The notes below the pieces were generated by a model. It was not told where the DNA came from and made no database searches. It saw nothing but the letters and a program-made list of their open reading frames with translations. DNA of 64,000 bases from Agromyces cerinus (GTDB lineage: Bacteria > Actinomycetota > Actinomycetes > Actinomycetales > Microbacteriaceae), in assembly GCF_016907835.1 (NCBI RefSeq), contig NZ_JAFBCT010000001.1:2356001-2420000 (forward strand), written 5' to 3'. Shown in pieces: positions 16,321-24,931 of this stretch. Both the position numbers and the translations under genes were made by a program. Each line of letters begins with the position of its first letter. The first letter of the stretch is position 1.

Positions 16321-17694
16321 GTGACAGCGTTCGTCTCAGCCCTCGATCTCTTCTCGATCGGGATCGGCCCCTCGAGTTCCCACACCGTCGGCCCGATGCG
16401 CGCCGCACGGGCCTTCGCCGAGCGACTCGCGGGCGACGGCGTGCTCGACCGGGTCACCCGCATCACGTGTTCGCTCTACGGCTCGCTCGGCGCCACCGGC
16501 CTCGGTCACGGCACCCCCGATGCGGTCATCGCCGGCTTGGCCGGCCTCGAACCGCACGACTGCGACCCCGACGCGGTGCGCGGCGCCTGGTCGGCGCTCG
16601 GCGACGACGGCGCCGAGGTGCGCATCGCCGGCACGCACCCGATCCGGATGCTCCGCAGCGACGTCGCGCTCGTCCCCCGCACCCGCCTGCCCGGCCATCC
16701 CAACGCGATGACGCTGCAGGCATGGGGCGACGACCCGCTGCCGCTCGCCGAAGACACCTACTACTCGGTCGGCGGCGGGTTCATCCGCCGCGAGGGCGAG
16801 ACCGCCTCCGAGGCCGAGGCGCTGCGGCATCCGCTGCCCTACTCGACCGCCGACGAGCTGCTCGCGCTCTGCGAGGAGCACGGCGTCTCGTTCTGCGACG
16901 TGGCCCGCTTCAACGAGGTCGCCGTCCACGGCGAGCAGGGTATCGACGACGGCCTCGACGCGATCTGGGCGGCGATGGCCGAGTGCGTCGCGAACGGCCT
17001 GTCGGCAGACGGCACGCTGCCCGGCGGCCTCCGCGTGAGGCGGCGCGCATCGCAGGTGCGGCAGCGTCTCGAGGAGTACGACCGCGACGAGCACCTGCGC
17101 GACACCTCGACCGAGTGGCTGCAGGCGTTCGCGCTCGCGGTCAACGAGGAGAACGCCTCAGGCGGTCGGGTGGTCACCGCCCCGACGAACGGCGCGGCGG
17201 GCATCATCCCGGCGGTCGGTCACTACTACCTGAAGTTCGTCCCGGGCGCGGATGCCGCCGGCATCCGCCGCTACCTGCTGACCGCGGCGGCGATCGCCTC
17301 CCTCGTCAAGAAGAACGCGTCGATCTCGGGCGCTGAGGGAGGCTGCCAGGCCGAGGTCGGCTCCGCGTGTGCGATGGCCGCCGGCGCGCTGTGCGCCGTG
17401 CTCGGCGGCACTCCTCGGCAGATCGAGAACGCCGCCGAGATCGCGATGGAGCACCACCTCGGCCTCACCTGCGACCCCGTGGGCGGCCTCGTGCAGGTGC
17501 CCTGCATCGAACGGAACGCGATCGCCTCGTCGACCGCCGTCTCCGCCGCGCGGCTCTCGCTGCACGGCGACGGCACCCATGTGGTCTCCCTCGACACCGT
17601 CATCGAGACCATGCGGCAGACGGGCATCGACATGATGACGAAGTACAAGGAGACGAGCGAAGGCGGCCTCGCGGTCAACGTCATCGAGTGCTGA
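16321..17694 (+). CDS. sdaA: L-serine ammonia-lyase, iron-sulfur type, single chain
   Basis: A 457-residue L-serine dehydratase converting L-serine to pyruvate and ammonia. The GPSSSHTVGP motif (16-25) binds the substrate carboxylate, and the C-terminal domain holds the cysteines of the [4Fe-4S] cluster in GGCQAEVGSACAM, LTCDPVGGLVQVPC. Length fits the one-chain form that joins the beta and alpha domains. Start GTG 16321 is preceded by a TAGCCT -10 box six bases upstream, implying a leaderless message. It seems monocistronic, with hairpins after the stop. Confidence 0.93.
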   Translation: MTAFVSALDLFSIGIGPSSSHTVGPMRAARAFAERLAGDGVLDRVTRITCSLYGSLGATGLGHGTPDAVIAGLAGLEPHDCDPDAVRGAWSALGDDGAEVRIAGTHPIRMLRSDVALVPRTRLPGHPNAMTLQAWGDDPLPLAEDTYYSVGGGFIRREGETASEAEALRHPLPYSTADELLALCEEHGVSFCDVARFNEVAVHGEQGIDDGLDAIWAAMAECVANGLSADGTLPGGLRVRRRASQVRQRLEEYDRDEHLRDTSTEWLQAFALAVNEENASGGRVVTAPTNGAAGIIPAVGHYYLKFVPGADAAGIRRYLLTAAAIASLVKKNASISGAEGGCQAEVGSACAMAAGALCAVLGGTPRQIENAAEIAMEHHLGLTCDPVGGLVQVPCIERNAIASSTAVSAARLSLHGDGTHVVSLDTVIETMRQTGIDMMTKYKETSEGGLAVNVIEC

Positions 17695-17717
17695 CCGCCG
17701 CGCGGTTCGCACGTCGT

Positions 17718-17751
17718 GTCCCCCGATCGGGACTCTCGCGCGACTCGCGAG
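17718..17751 (+). terminator. Tandem hairpins after sdaA
   Basis: GTCCC-CCGATC-GGGAC (17718-17733) is followed by CTCGCG-CGACT-CGCGAG (17735-17751). Neither has a clear T-run. They lie between sdaA and a small membrane-protein gene and may terminate or attenuate transcription. Confidence 0.4.
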
Positions 17752-17770
17752 CGTCTGCCACGCTGTGCAG

Positions 17771-17968
17771 ATGGACACCCCCGACCCGAATATGCCCGAA
17801 CTGTTCTGGGGCGCCGGCCTCATCGGCCTCGTCATCGGCCTCCTGATCTATCTCGCCGTGCTCGGGCTCATGCTCTGGATCGGCTACCTGATCATCAAGG
17901 CGGCCGTGCGCAACGGCCTGCGCGAACACACGATGTGGCTCGAGAGCCGGCGCGGCCCGCTGCGGTGA
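17771..17968 (+). CDS. Small single-pass membrane protein
   Basis: A 65-residue protein with one long hydrophobic stretch (about 13-40), possibly two short helices, then a basic cytoplasmic end (KAAVRNGLREH). I do not recognise a family. ATG 17771 is used; an in-frame GTG lies six bases upstream. The coding-like third-position GC and the conserved look of the C-terminal segment favour a real gene, but no clear Shine-Dalgarno is visible. It ends just before a strong hairpin. Confidence 0.55.
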   Translation: MDTPDPNMPELFWGAGLIGLVIGLLIYLAVLGLMLWIGYLIIKAAVRNGLREHTMWLESRRGPLR

Positions 17969-18003
17969 GGCGAGCAGCCACGGCCGCATGATGACTGCCG
18001 GGT

Positions 18004-18029
18004 GGGCGCCGGTGTCCCGGCCGGCGCCC
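18004..18029. terminator. Bidirectional terminator hairpin
   Basis: GGGCGCCGG (18004-18012) pairs perfectly with CCGGCGCCC (18021-18029) across an 8-base loop, between the convergent small membrane-protein gene and the rhodanese gene. Confidence 0.6.
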
Positions 18030-18051
18030 GCCCGTGCTCGATGCGCCCGCG

Positions 18052-18582
18052 TCAGCAGGCGCAGCTGATGGCGCCGTCGACGACGGCGCGCCCGCCGAGC
18101 CCCGCCTCGGCGATGTTCGTGAGCGGGTCGGCGTCGAGCTGCGCCGGCCCGTCGACGGAGTCGTAGGCGAAGCCCTCGCGCACCCAGTACTCGAATCCGC
18201 CGAGCATCTCCTTGACGGGGTGGCCGAGCAGCGCGAACTCGAGCGCAGCACGCGTCGCCCCGTTGCAGCCCGGACCCCAGCAGTAGACGACGATCGGCGT
18301 GCCCGCGGGGATCAGCTCGGCCGCGTCGGCCGCGATGCGGCGCCCGGGCAGGTGCACGGCGCCGGGCACGTGACCCTGAGCCCAGGAGGCATCGTTGCGC
18401 GTGTCGACGAGCACGAAGCCTGGGTCGCCGCCGGCGAGCGCGGCGGCGACATCCGAGACGTCGGATTCGAACTCGAGGCGATCACGGAAGTGCGCGATCG
18501 CCGCGTCGCTCGTGGCGACGTGGGCGAAGAGGGCGGATGCGGTCGGTGCGGCGGGCGTTGCGGCCGTGATCGTCTCGGTCAT
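18052..18582 (-). CDS. Rhodanese-like domain protein
   Basis: A 176-residue single rhodanese domain. The conserved DTRNDASWAQGHVPGAVHLPG segment sits at about 60-80, and the active-site loop begins with Cys101 in YCWGPGCNGATRA; a second cysteine (Cys106) in the loop and a CAC C-terminus are notable. Rhodaneses carry persulfide sulfur or act as sulfur-relay or regulatory domains. ATG 18582 is preceded by AGGG; a GTG nine bases upstream is possible. It is a separate unit from the aminopeptidase gene upstream, with an imperfect hairpin (18620-18650) between them. Confidence 0.85.
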   Translation of the reverse strand: MTETITAATPAAPTASALFAHVATSDAAIAHFRDRLEFESDVSDVAAALAGGDPGFVLVDTRNDASWAQGHVPGAVHLPGRRIAADAAELIPAGTPIVVYCWGPGCNGATRAALEFALLGHPVKEMLGGFEYWVREGFAYDSVDGPAQLDADPLTNIAEAGLGGRAVVDGAISCAC

Positions 18583-18704
18583 GCTGTTCACCCTGTCATC
18601 CGTCGACGGTCGAGGGCAGGGGAAATCGCGCCGTCGTGGCGCGACTTCCCGCCACTCCCGGCCACCCGGCCCTGCGCAGGGGTGCGAGCCCGCGGAGCTC
18701 CGGT

Positions 18705-19973
18705 TCAGCCCGCGAAGAAGGCGGTCACCGCGGCGCCGAGGGCGACGAGGTCGTCGACGTGTGCGAGCTCGCGCGACGAGTGCATCGAGAGCAGCGGCAC
18801 GCCGACGTCGACCGTGCGGATGCCGAGTCGGGTCGCCGAGAGCGGGCCGATGGTCGTGCCGCAGGGAATCGAGTTGTTCGAGACGAACGGCTGCGTCGCG
18901 ACGCCCGCCTGCCGGCAGACCGATGCCCAGAAGCCGGTGCCCTCGGCGTCGCTCGCGTAGCGCTGGTTCGCGTTCAGCTTCAGCAGCGGGCCGCCGCCGA
19001 GCACCGGGCGATTCGCCGGGTCGTGCCGGTCGGGGTAGTTCGGGTGCACGGCATGGCCCGCGTCGGAGGAGACGATCCAGGATGCCGCGTAGGCCCGCCG
19101 CCGCTCGATGTCGCCGGCCCCGAGCCCGGCGCCGATGCGCACGAGCACGTCGTCGAGGAATGGGCCGCTCGCCCCCGAACGCGACTCGGAACCGAGCTCC
19201 TCGTGGTCGAACGCGGCGAGCACGCTGACGTGCGCGGCATCGCTCGGAGCGGCGAGCAGGGCGACGAGTCCAGCGTAGACGGAGCTCAGGTTGTCCATGC
19301 GGCCCGACGCGAACAGCGCGTCGTCGAGGCCGAACCGGGCGGGCGGCTGGGTGTCGGCGACGAGCACGTCGTGGCCGACGACCCGATCGGCCGCCACACC
19401 GGCGGAGGCCGCGAGCACGCCCATGATGTCGCCCTCGGCGCCGGCGCCCCAGATGGGCTGCATGTGCCGCTGCTTGTCGAGGGCGAGCCCCTTGTTGACC
19501 TCGCGGTCGAGGTGGATCGCGAGCTGCGGGATGCGCAGCATCGGCCCGCTGCGCACGAGGTGCGTGGCGCCGTCGTCGGTGACGACGCGCCCTGCGAGCT
19601 CGAGTTCGCGGTCGAGCCAGGAGTTCAGGAGCGGCCCCCCGTACACCTCGACGCCCGCCTGCAGCAGGCCTTCCGAGCTGGTCGTCGGGCGCGGCTTCAG
19701 CTTGAACGAGGGCGAATCGGTGTGGGCGCCGAGCACCCGGAACGGCGTCGCGGCCTCGGCGGATGCCGGTGCCACCCAGGCGATGACGGCGCCGTCGCGC
19801 ACGACCACGTGGCGGCCGCCGCCGGCCGGCCACTCGTCGCGCTCGTCGAGTCGGTCGAAGCCGGCCGCCTCGAGTCGCCGGGCAACCTCGGCTGCGGCGT
19901 GGTACGACGACGGCGAGGCGCGGACGAACTCGGCGAAGTCGGCGATGTAGGCGTCGGTGCGTGATGCGGGCAT
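18705..19973 (-). CDS. M18 family aminopeptidase (aspartyl aminopeptidase type)
   Basis: A 422-residue di-zinc aminopeptidase. The metal-ligand motifs of M18 are all visible: GAHTDSPSFKLKP, SGRMDNLSSVYAG, FDHEELGSES, SSDAGHAVHPNYPD and SMHSSRELAHVDD near the end. Family members remove N-terminal acidic or other residues from peptides in the cytosol as large tetrahedral oligomers. Start ATG 19973 is preceded by a purine-rich GGATGGGGGG. Length is as expected (about 420-430). The gene follows the divergently unrelated J-NERD gene by about 50 bp on the same strand. Confidence 0.9.
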   Translation of the reverse strand: MPASRTDAYIADFAEFVRASPSSYHAAAEVARRLEAAGFDRLDERDEWPAGGGRHVVVRDGAVIAWVAPASAEAATPFRVLGAHTDSPSFKLKPRPTTSSEGLLQAGVEVYGGPLLNSWLDRELELAGRVVTDDGATHLVRSGPMLRIPQLAIHLDREVNKGLALDKQRHMQPIWGAGAEGDIMGVLAASAGVAADRVVGHDVLVADTQPPARFGLDDALFASGRMDNLSSVYAGLVALLAAPSDAAHVSVLAAFDHEELGSESRSGASGPFLDDVLVRIGAGLGAGDIERRRAYAASWIVSSDAGHAVHPNYPDRHDPANRPVLGGGPLLKLNANQRYASDAEGTGFWASVCRQAGVATQPFVSNNSIPCGTTIGPLSATRLGIRTVDVGVPLLSMHSSRELAHVDDLVALGAAVTAFFAG

Positions 19974-20025
19974 CCCCCCATCCAACACCGCCTGCGCCCC
20001 GGGGTCGAGTTCGCCGCTCGGCAGG

Positions 20026-20958
20026 TCAGGCGAAGCGCACGACGGCCTGCAGGCGCGAACGCACCTCCATGACCTCGGTGCCGCCGAGGTGGGCCGATCC
20101 CGGCAGGCCCTCGCGCACCGCGCTCGAGAGGCGCGAGCGGCGTACGAGCGCGACCACGGCACCGCGATTCGTGCCGCCGAGTTCGAGGGACTCCTCGGCG
20201 TGCTCGTCGGGCACGACGATGACGAGGGCGGTCGGCTTCACCTTGGCGGCCCGCCCGATGGCCTTCGCACGGGCGGCGAGCGCGCGCATCGGGCGTTCGC
20301 CGTCGAGCGCCGCACCGACGAGTTCGCCGCGCTTCATGGCAACCGGTCCACCCCAGTCCTCGGACTGGATCGCGAAGAGCCCCGTGGGGCCGAGCACGAG
20401 GTGATCGAGTTTCGGCGGCAGGCCGTGGCCGGCGGCATCCGTCGCGACGTCGTGCCAGACCGTGTAGGCGATGCCGAGCGTCGAGAGCGCGCGGGCGCTC
20501 GCCTCCTCGGCGAGGGCGTCGGCGAGCACGTGGCGGATGTCGCGGGGCGCGCTCCGCACGAGCGCGGGGTCGTAGGGGTCGGCGACGGTCACGCCGCGGC
20601 CTGCCCATTCCCGGATCAGGCCGAGGTAGCGCTCGCGCGACAGCCCGCCGGGGTGGCCGTAGGTTCGTGCGAGCGGACGCGAGTCGCGGCGCGGCTTCGG
20701 TGCGGCCGGGGCCCACGCCTCGCGGCTCGGAACGGGGGCGCCGCCGCGGGCACCGCGATCGAAGAGCGCCCTCGCGTCGGGAGTGCCGACGAGCTCCCAG
20801 GCCAGTTGCACGGCATGGAAGCGCACGACATCGCCGCCCGTGTCGGGGTGGGCGCTCCGGAGCGCACGACGATAGGCGAGCCGCAGCGTCGCGTCGTCGG
20901 CATCGGACGCGACACCGAGCACCTCGTACGGTGAGGCGGAGAGCGGACTGTCGGGCAT
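20026..20958 (-). CDS. J-domain protein fused to a NERD-like domain
   Basis: A 310-residue protein. Residues about 9-70 are a DnaJ J-domain with an intact HPD (37-39), so it should stimulate a DnaK-type Hsp70. After a Pro/Arg-rich linker, residues about 150-270 resemble a NERD domain: KLDHLVLGPTGLFAIQSEDW at 183-202. In NERD nucleases the conserved part reads D...E-x-K; here Asp185 is kept, but the E-x-K position is Gln198-x-Glu200, so nuclease activity is doubtful. No membrane segment. It ends about 50 bp before the M18 aminopeptidase gene on the same strand. Function unknown. Confidence 0.75.
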   Translation of the reverse strand: MPDSPLSASPYEVLGVASDADDATLRLAYRRALRSAHPDTGGDVVRFHAVQLAWELVGTPDARALFDRGARGGAPVPSREAWAPAAPKPRRDSRPLARTYGHPGGLSRERYLGLIREWAGRGVTVADPYDPALVRSAPRDIRHVLADALAEEASARALSTLGIAYTVWHDVATDAAGHGLPPKLDHLVLGPTGLFAIQSEDWGGPVAMKRGELVGAALDGERPMRALAARAKAIGRAAKVKPTALVIVVPDEHAEESLELGGTNRGAVVALVRRSRLSSAVREGLPGSAHLGGTEVMEVRSRLQAVVRFA

Positions 20959-21062
20959 GGGCTCGCTTTCGGATGTGCGACCACGAGAATACCGCGGCGC
21001 GGCTGCACGCGGGTCTAGACTGCCGACCACAGGGGCCCGAGCGGGTCGCGGGAGAGGCTGAA

Positions 21063-21491
21063 ATGCTGATCGACGTGAATTATTGGGCCGTGATCGTCGC
21101 GACGCTGTCGACGATGCTCGTGGGATCGATCTGGTACACGCCGAAGGTCTTCGGCAACTACTGGATGCGGGTCGCGAAGGTCGATGACTCCGGCGACCGC
21201 GGAGCGGTCGGGCCGATCCTCACGACGCTCATCGTGAGCTTCATCTCGGCATGGGTGCTCGCGATCGCGACCCAGGTCGCGTGGCAGGCGCTCGGCGGCA
21301 ACTACCTGCTGATGGCGATCACGACGGGCCTCATGCTCTGGGCGGGGTTCACCGCCGCGCGCTTCATCACGCACGACGTGTTCGAGGGGCGACCGCCCGG
21401 CCTCACGATCCTGAACATCGGGCACGAGTTCGTGACCGTGGTCGTGATGGCGCTCATCATCGGCGTCTGGCCGCCCGCCGGCACCGTCTGA
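21063..21491 (+). CDS. DUF1761 family membrane protein
   Basis: A 142-residue protein with four transmembrane helices (about 8-30, 50-70, 80-100, 118-137). The first helix contains LVGSIWYTPKVFGNYW, the hallmark of DUF1761, and the third the WAGFTAARF segment. Function unknown. ATG 21063 follows a GGGAGAGG Shine-Dalgarno. It is divergent from the J-NERD gene and convergent with the methyltransferase gene. Confidence 0.82.
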   Translation: MLIDVNYWAVIVATLSTMLVGSIWYTPKVFGNYWMRVAKVDDSGDRGAVGPILTTLIVSFISAWVLAIATQVAWQALGGNYLLMAITTGLMLWAGFTAARFITHDVFEGRPPGLTILNIGHEFVTVVVMALIIGVWPPAGTV

Positions 21492-21499
21492 CGCCGCGC

Positions 21500-21513
21500 A
21501 GCCCAGCCGGGCT
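21500..21513. terminator. Small hairpin between convergent genes
   Basis: AGCCC-AGCC-GGGCT forms a 5-bp stem at the junction of the DUF1761 gene and the methyltransferase gene. It is short and lacks a T-run. Confidence 0.3.
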
Positions 21514-23171
21514 CAGTCGGCGAAACGCAGCATGCCGTCGTCGACGAGCGTGCGCACCGCCGGAAGCAGATCGGCCGCGAGCGCCGTCTCGTCGACCTCG
21601 AGCAATTGGGCGAGGGCGGACACGATCGCACCGACCGAGAGATCCCCGTCGCTCGCCCCGACCAGGGCGGCGAGTCCCGTGTCGAGGCTGATCGCGCGCC
21701 CGAAGCCGCCGCCCTGCCGCAGCAGCATCGCGGTCGGGTCATCATCGCCCGGCCAGTAGTGGCGCTCCTCGGTGACGTCGCCGGCGGTCGTGAACCGGGC
21801 TGCGGCGAGCGCGGCGTCGTCGAGGGCGGCCTGGCGGTCGTGTTCGACGAGGCAGTCGGCCAGATGCGCGCCGAGTCCGGCCTCGTTCGAGCCGAGGGGG
21901 CCGTGCAGCCGTTCGAGCCGCGCGAGCCGGCCGGCACCGGCCGTCGAGTCAGCGGATGCCGCGGCATCCGCTCGTCGCAGCAGCACGTATCCGAAGCCGA
22001 CGTGCGAGACCCCGCGCGCGGCGAAGTCGTCGAGCCAGGCGTCGTAGAGCCGGTCGAACTCGGCGGTGCCGGGCCTCGTTCCCCCGTCGCGGATCCACGT
22101 CTCGGCGTACTCGGTGACGTGCTGCACCTCGCGCTCGATGACCCAATGCTCGAGCGCGGCGGCCCAGTCGCCGACGCGCTCGAGTCCGTCGGAGGCGCCG
22201 CCCGCGTCGCCGTCTGGGGCCCCGCCGTCGCGATACTCCCAGTTGCCGAGCAACTGGGCGACGCCGCCGGGTTCGAGGTGGTCGTGGGCCCCGCGGATCA
22301 CCGCTTCGACGAGGGCGTCACCCACCATGCCGCCGTCGCGGTAGTCGTACTCGGGCACGCCCTCGATGCGCGGGGTGATGACGAACGGCGGATTCGAGAC
22401 GATGCGGTCGAACCGCTCGCCCGCAACGGGCTCGAAGAGGCTGCCGAGCCGGAGTTCGACGCCGTCGATGCCATTCAGCACGAGGTTCAGCCGCGCGATC
22501 TCGAGCGCCCGTTCGGAGATGTCGGTCGCGACGATGCGGTCGGCGAACCGGGAGGCGTGCATCGCCTGGATCCCGCAACCGGTGCCGAGGTCGAGCACGC
22601 ATCGGGCGGGCGTCGGCAGCATGAGGCCCGAGAGCGTCATCGACGCGCCCCCGACGCCGAGCACGTGGTGCTCGCCGAGCGCGTGCCCGAGGGCGAGCTC
22701 GCCGAGGTCGGAGAGGATCCACCACTCGCCGTGTCCGAGCGCGTCGGTGAAGGCATAGGGACGCAGGTCGAGCCGGGCGCGAACGGATGCCTCGCCGCCC
22801 GAGACGACGGCCTCACCAGCCTCGCCGACCTCGCTCACGAGCCCGAGCTCGACGGCCCCGTCGACCCCGAGCCCGACGAGCGCCTCGCCGAGCTCGCCGC
22901 GCGGCACGGGAACGCCGAGCACGAAGAGCTCGGCGAGCGTCGCGAGACCGGCGGATGCCCCGTGCTCCCGCCTGCGGGCGTCGAGCACTCGCCGCGCGGG
23001 CACGCGCTCACCCCGGTGCAGGGCCGCTGCGGCGTCGTCTCCCCAGAGCGCCTCGAGCGCAGCGACCGTGAAGTCCGCAGCGACGAGGTCGGTGCGGAGG
23101 AGGCCCAGGAGTTCGTCGACTCGAGCGTCATCGGCGGGCGTGAGGGGCGACGGATGCGGCTCGGTGCTCAT
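21513..23171 (-). CDS. Class I SAM-dependent methyltransferase with N-terminal extension
   Basis: A 552-residue protein. The N-terminal 150 residues are a helical domain of the DUF7059-like type, followed by a class I methyltransferase with motif I VLDLGTGCGIQ (192-202), a DISERAL acidic loop and the catalytic NPPF motif at 260-263, which is typical of N-methylation of bases or glutamine. A further helical C-terminal part follows. The combination resembles large actinobacterial relatives of RsmC/PrmC-type enzymes; the target (rRNA, release factor or other) cannot be told. ATG 23171 follows a possible TTGAAT -10 box. Confidence 0.8.
   Translation of the reverse strand: MSTEPHPSPLTPADDARVDELLGLLRTDLVAADFTVAALEALWGDDAAAALHRGERVPARRVLDARRREHGASAGLATLAELFVLGVPVPRGELGEALVGLGVDGAVELGLVSEVGEAGEAVVSGGEASVRARLDLRPYAFTDALGHGEWWILSDLGELALGHALGEHHVLGVGGASMTLSGLMLPTPARCVLDLGTGCGIQAMHASRFADRIVATDISERALEIARLNLVLNGIDGVELRLGSLFEPVAGERFDRIVSNPPFVITPRIEGVPEYDYRDGGMVGDALVEAVIRGAHDHLEPGGVAQLLGNWEYRDGGAPDGDAGGASDGLERVGDWAAALEHWVIEREVQHVTEYAETWIRDGGTRPGTAEFDRLYDAWLDDFAARGVSHVGFGYVLLRRADAAASADSTAGAGRLARLERLHGPLGSNEAGLGAHLADCLVEHDRQAALDDAALAAARFTTAGDVTEERHYWPGDDDPTAMLLRQGGGFGRAISLDTGLAALVGASDGDLSVGAIVSALAQLLEVDETALAADLLPAVRTLVDDGMLRFAD
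21954..21969. repeat. 16-bp palindrome, copy 1
   Basis: GGATGCCGCGGCATCC, a perfect palindrome inside the methyltransferase gene. Identical copies occur at 46084 and 50280. Confidence 0.7.
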
Positions 23172-23208
23172 CCGACCATTCAAGCGCACCAGCGCGGCGG
23201 CGGTTCGG

Positions 23209-23820
23209 TCAGCGGGTCGCGAGCTCGAGCACGAGCGGGAACGGGCCGAAGCCGTCTTCGATCGTGAGGTGCCCGCCTCCCTGCACGATGACGTGCTCGG
23301 CCCCGAGCGGCTCGACGAACGCCGGCTCCGCCCCTTCGGGGCAGTACGGGTCGGTGTCGCCCGCGACCACGATCACGTGTTCCGCGGCGGCGTGCACCGG
23401 GTCGCCGCCGAGAGCGAACCCTGCGATCTGTGGGATGCCCCGGAGCACCGGGTCCGAGACCGGGGCGACGAGCAGCACACGATGCGCCGCGGCATCCGTT
23501 CGCCCCGCTGCCGCGCGCCGAGCGGCGAAGACGAGCCAGGCCGCACAGGCGAGACTGTGGCAGACGACGGTCAGCGAGGCGGGCTCGGTGCCGACCAGTT
23601 GCGCTTCGATCGCGGCGATCCAGTCGTCGAGCACCGGGTCGTCGGGGTCGGGCAGCTGCGGGTAGCGAACGGATGCCCCGCTCCCCTCGAGCTCGGCGGC
23701 GAGCCAGCGTTCCCAGTGCCCGTCGGGGCGCCGGTTCTCGTAGCCGTGCAGGATCAGGTACTCGGTCAACTCGCGCCCCTCGGGTTCGGCCGGCGTCGAG
23801 CCCCCGGCAGTGCGCACCAT
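23209..23820 (-). CDS. RBBP9/YdeN-family serine hydrolase
   Basis: A 203-residue alpha/beta hydrolase of the RBBP9 family: LILHGYENRRPDGHWERWL at the oxyanion side, the nucleophile elbow VVCHSLACAAW, and the histidine region IVQGGGHLTIEDGFGPFP near the end, all in the family arrangement. Bacterial members are cytosolic esterases of unknown substrate. The coded N-terminus is about 15 residues longer than usual before the first strand; ATG 23820 follows a GGAGGG site. Monocistronic, with its 5' end facing the next gene. Confidence 0.83.
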   Translation of the reverse strand: MVRTAGGSTPAEPEGRELTEYLILHGYENRRPDGHWERWLAAELEGSGASVRYPQLPDPDDPVLDDWIAAIEAQLVGTEPASLTVVCHSLACAAWLVFAARRAAAGRTDAAAHRVLLVAPVSDPVLRGIPQIAGFALGGDPVHAAAEHVIVVAGDTDPYCPEGAEPAFVEPLGAEHVIVQGGGHLTIEDGFGPFPLVLELATR

Positions 23821-23964
23821 TCAAGCAGCCGCCCTCCGAATCGACGATGCCGACCGTCATCGATTCGTCATCTGGCGTACACGTCGGGCTACGCCCTGTA
23901 ACCCGCCCGTCACACGGTGCGTTTAGCGTTGATTACGATCGAGAAGAGGCGAGGGGAGGCGCGC

Positions 23965-24297
23965 ATGGCAGAGTCGACGACACTGGAACGGCTGCGTCAA
24001 GACGCACGCGACGAGCTCTCGGCGCTCATCGAGCTCCGATGCCGCCTCGGCGAAGACCCGTGGGTGTTCCTGCCCGACCTGCCGTCAGTCGACGAACAGG
24101 TCGTCGCGACGCTGCGTGAAGATCGCATGCACTCCGAGCGCTGGCGCAGCGTGCGCGCCCGCGCCTACCACCCCGCCGCTCGCGAGGGCGATGTTCAGAA
24201 GTTCGAGTACGAATTGCTGCGCGAGATCGCCCTCGAGCACCCCGAGCTCAGCTCGGCGGTGTGGTTGGTGCTCGACCGGGTGCCGTCGCGCTGGTGA
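23965..24297 (+). CDS. Hypothetical protein, 110 aa
   Basis: A soluble, highly charged, helix-rich protein with no signal peptide. It starts at ATG 23965 behind GAGGGGAGG. Segments such as LIELRCRLGEDPWVFLPDL and REIALEHPELSSAVWLVLDRVP look conserved, but I do not recognise a family. The 3' end overlaps the convergent pnuC gene by 50 bp. Confidence 0.65.
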   Translation: MAESTTLERLRQDARDELSALIELRCRLGEDPWVFLPDLPSVDEQVVATLREDRMHSERWRSVRARAYHPAAREGDVQKFEYELLREIALEHPELSSAVWLVLDRVPSRW

Positions 24298-24931
24298 CCC
24301 GCTGCACGCGCATCCAGGTGATGAAGCCGAAGATCGTGAACAGCCCGTAGAAGACGTAGAGCAGCGCCGACGCGTAGTAGCCGGCGCTGATGAGCAGCGG
24401 TACCCCGACGATGTCGACGGCGACCCAGATCAGCCAGAACTCGGTCCATCCCTTCGCCATGCCCCAGGTGGCGAGCAGTGAGCCCATGAAGATCCACGCG
24501 TCGGCCCAGACCGGTTCGAAGGAGCCGAGGGCGCGGAAGATCGGGGTGAGCACGAGCGTGCCGCCGACGAGCGCGACCCCGAGCAGGATCCGCGCTCGCG
24601 CACTCGCCCACCTCGGCTCGACCGCCGCGTCGCTCACCTGCCGGTGCTGCGACCAGCGCACCCAGCCGTAGATCGAGACGGCGATGAACATGAGCTGCCG
24701 CCCGGCCTGCCCGAGCAGGTTCACCGGGTTCGGCGTTTCGAAGAGGGCACCCATGAAGACCGTGAAGAGCAGCGCGTTGCCGACGATGCCGACCGGCCAC
24801 GCCCAGACCTTGCGCCGCAGCCCGCCGAGCGCGCTCGCAAGCCCGAACCCGTTGCCGACGATCTCGCGCCAGAGGATGACCTGGTCGCCGATCACGAGCT
24901 GAGCGTCGAAGAGCCACTCGATCGGGTTCAT
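24248..24931 (-). CDS. pnuC: Nicotinamide riboside transporter PnuC
   Basis: A 227-residue membrane protein with about seven helices. The WPVGIVGNALLF, SIYGWVRW, TEFWLIWVAVDIVGVPLL and GYYASALLYVFYGLFTIFGF segments are PnuC signatures; the tryptophan-rich motifs line the substrate path. PnuC imports nicotinamide riboside by facilitated diffusion. ATG 24931 overlaps the stop of the upstream DUF3054 gene by 4 bp. The 3' end lies antisense to the last 50 bp of the hypothetical gene at 23965-24297. No NAD+ riboswitch is seen upstream. Confidence 0.88.
   Translation of the reverse strand: MNPIEWLFDAQLVIGDQVILWREIVGNGFGLASALGGLRRKVWAWPVGIVGNALLFTVFMGALFETPNPVNLLGQAGRQLMFIAVSIYGWVRWSQHRQVSDAAVEPRWASARARILLGVALVGGTLVLTPIFRALGSFEPVWADAWIFMGSLLATWGMAKGWTEFWLIWVAVDIVGVPLLISAGYYASALLYVFYGLFTIFGFITWMRVQRVTSATAPGRAPTTPPS

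Noticed and set aside
18620..18650. Imperfect hairpin GGGAA-A-TCGCGCC/GGCGCGA-C-TTCCC upstream of the rhodanese gene as a riboswitch
   Set aside because: It does not match any riboswitch consensus I know; a weak terminator for the aminopeptidase gene or an operator is simpler.
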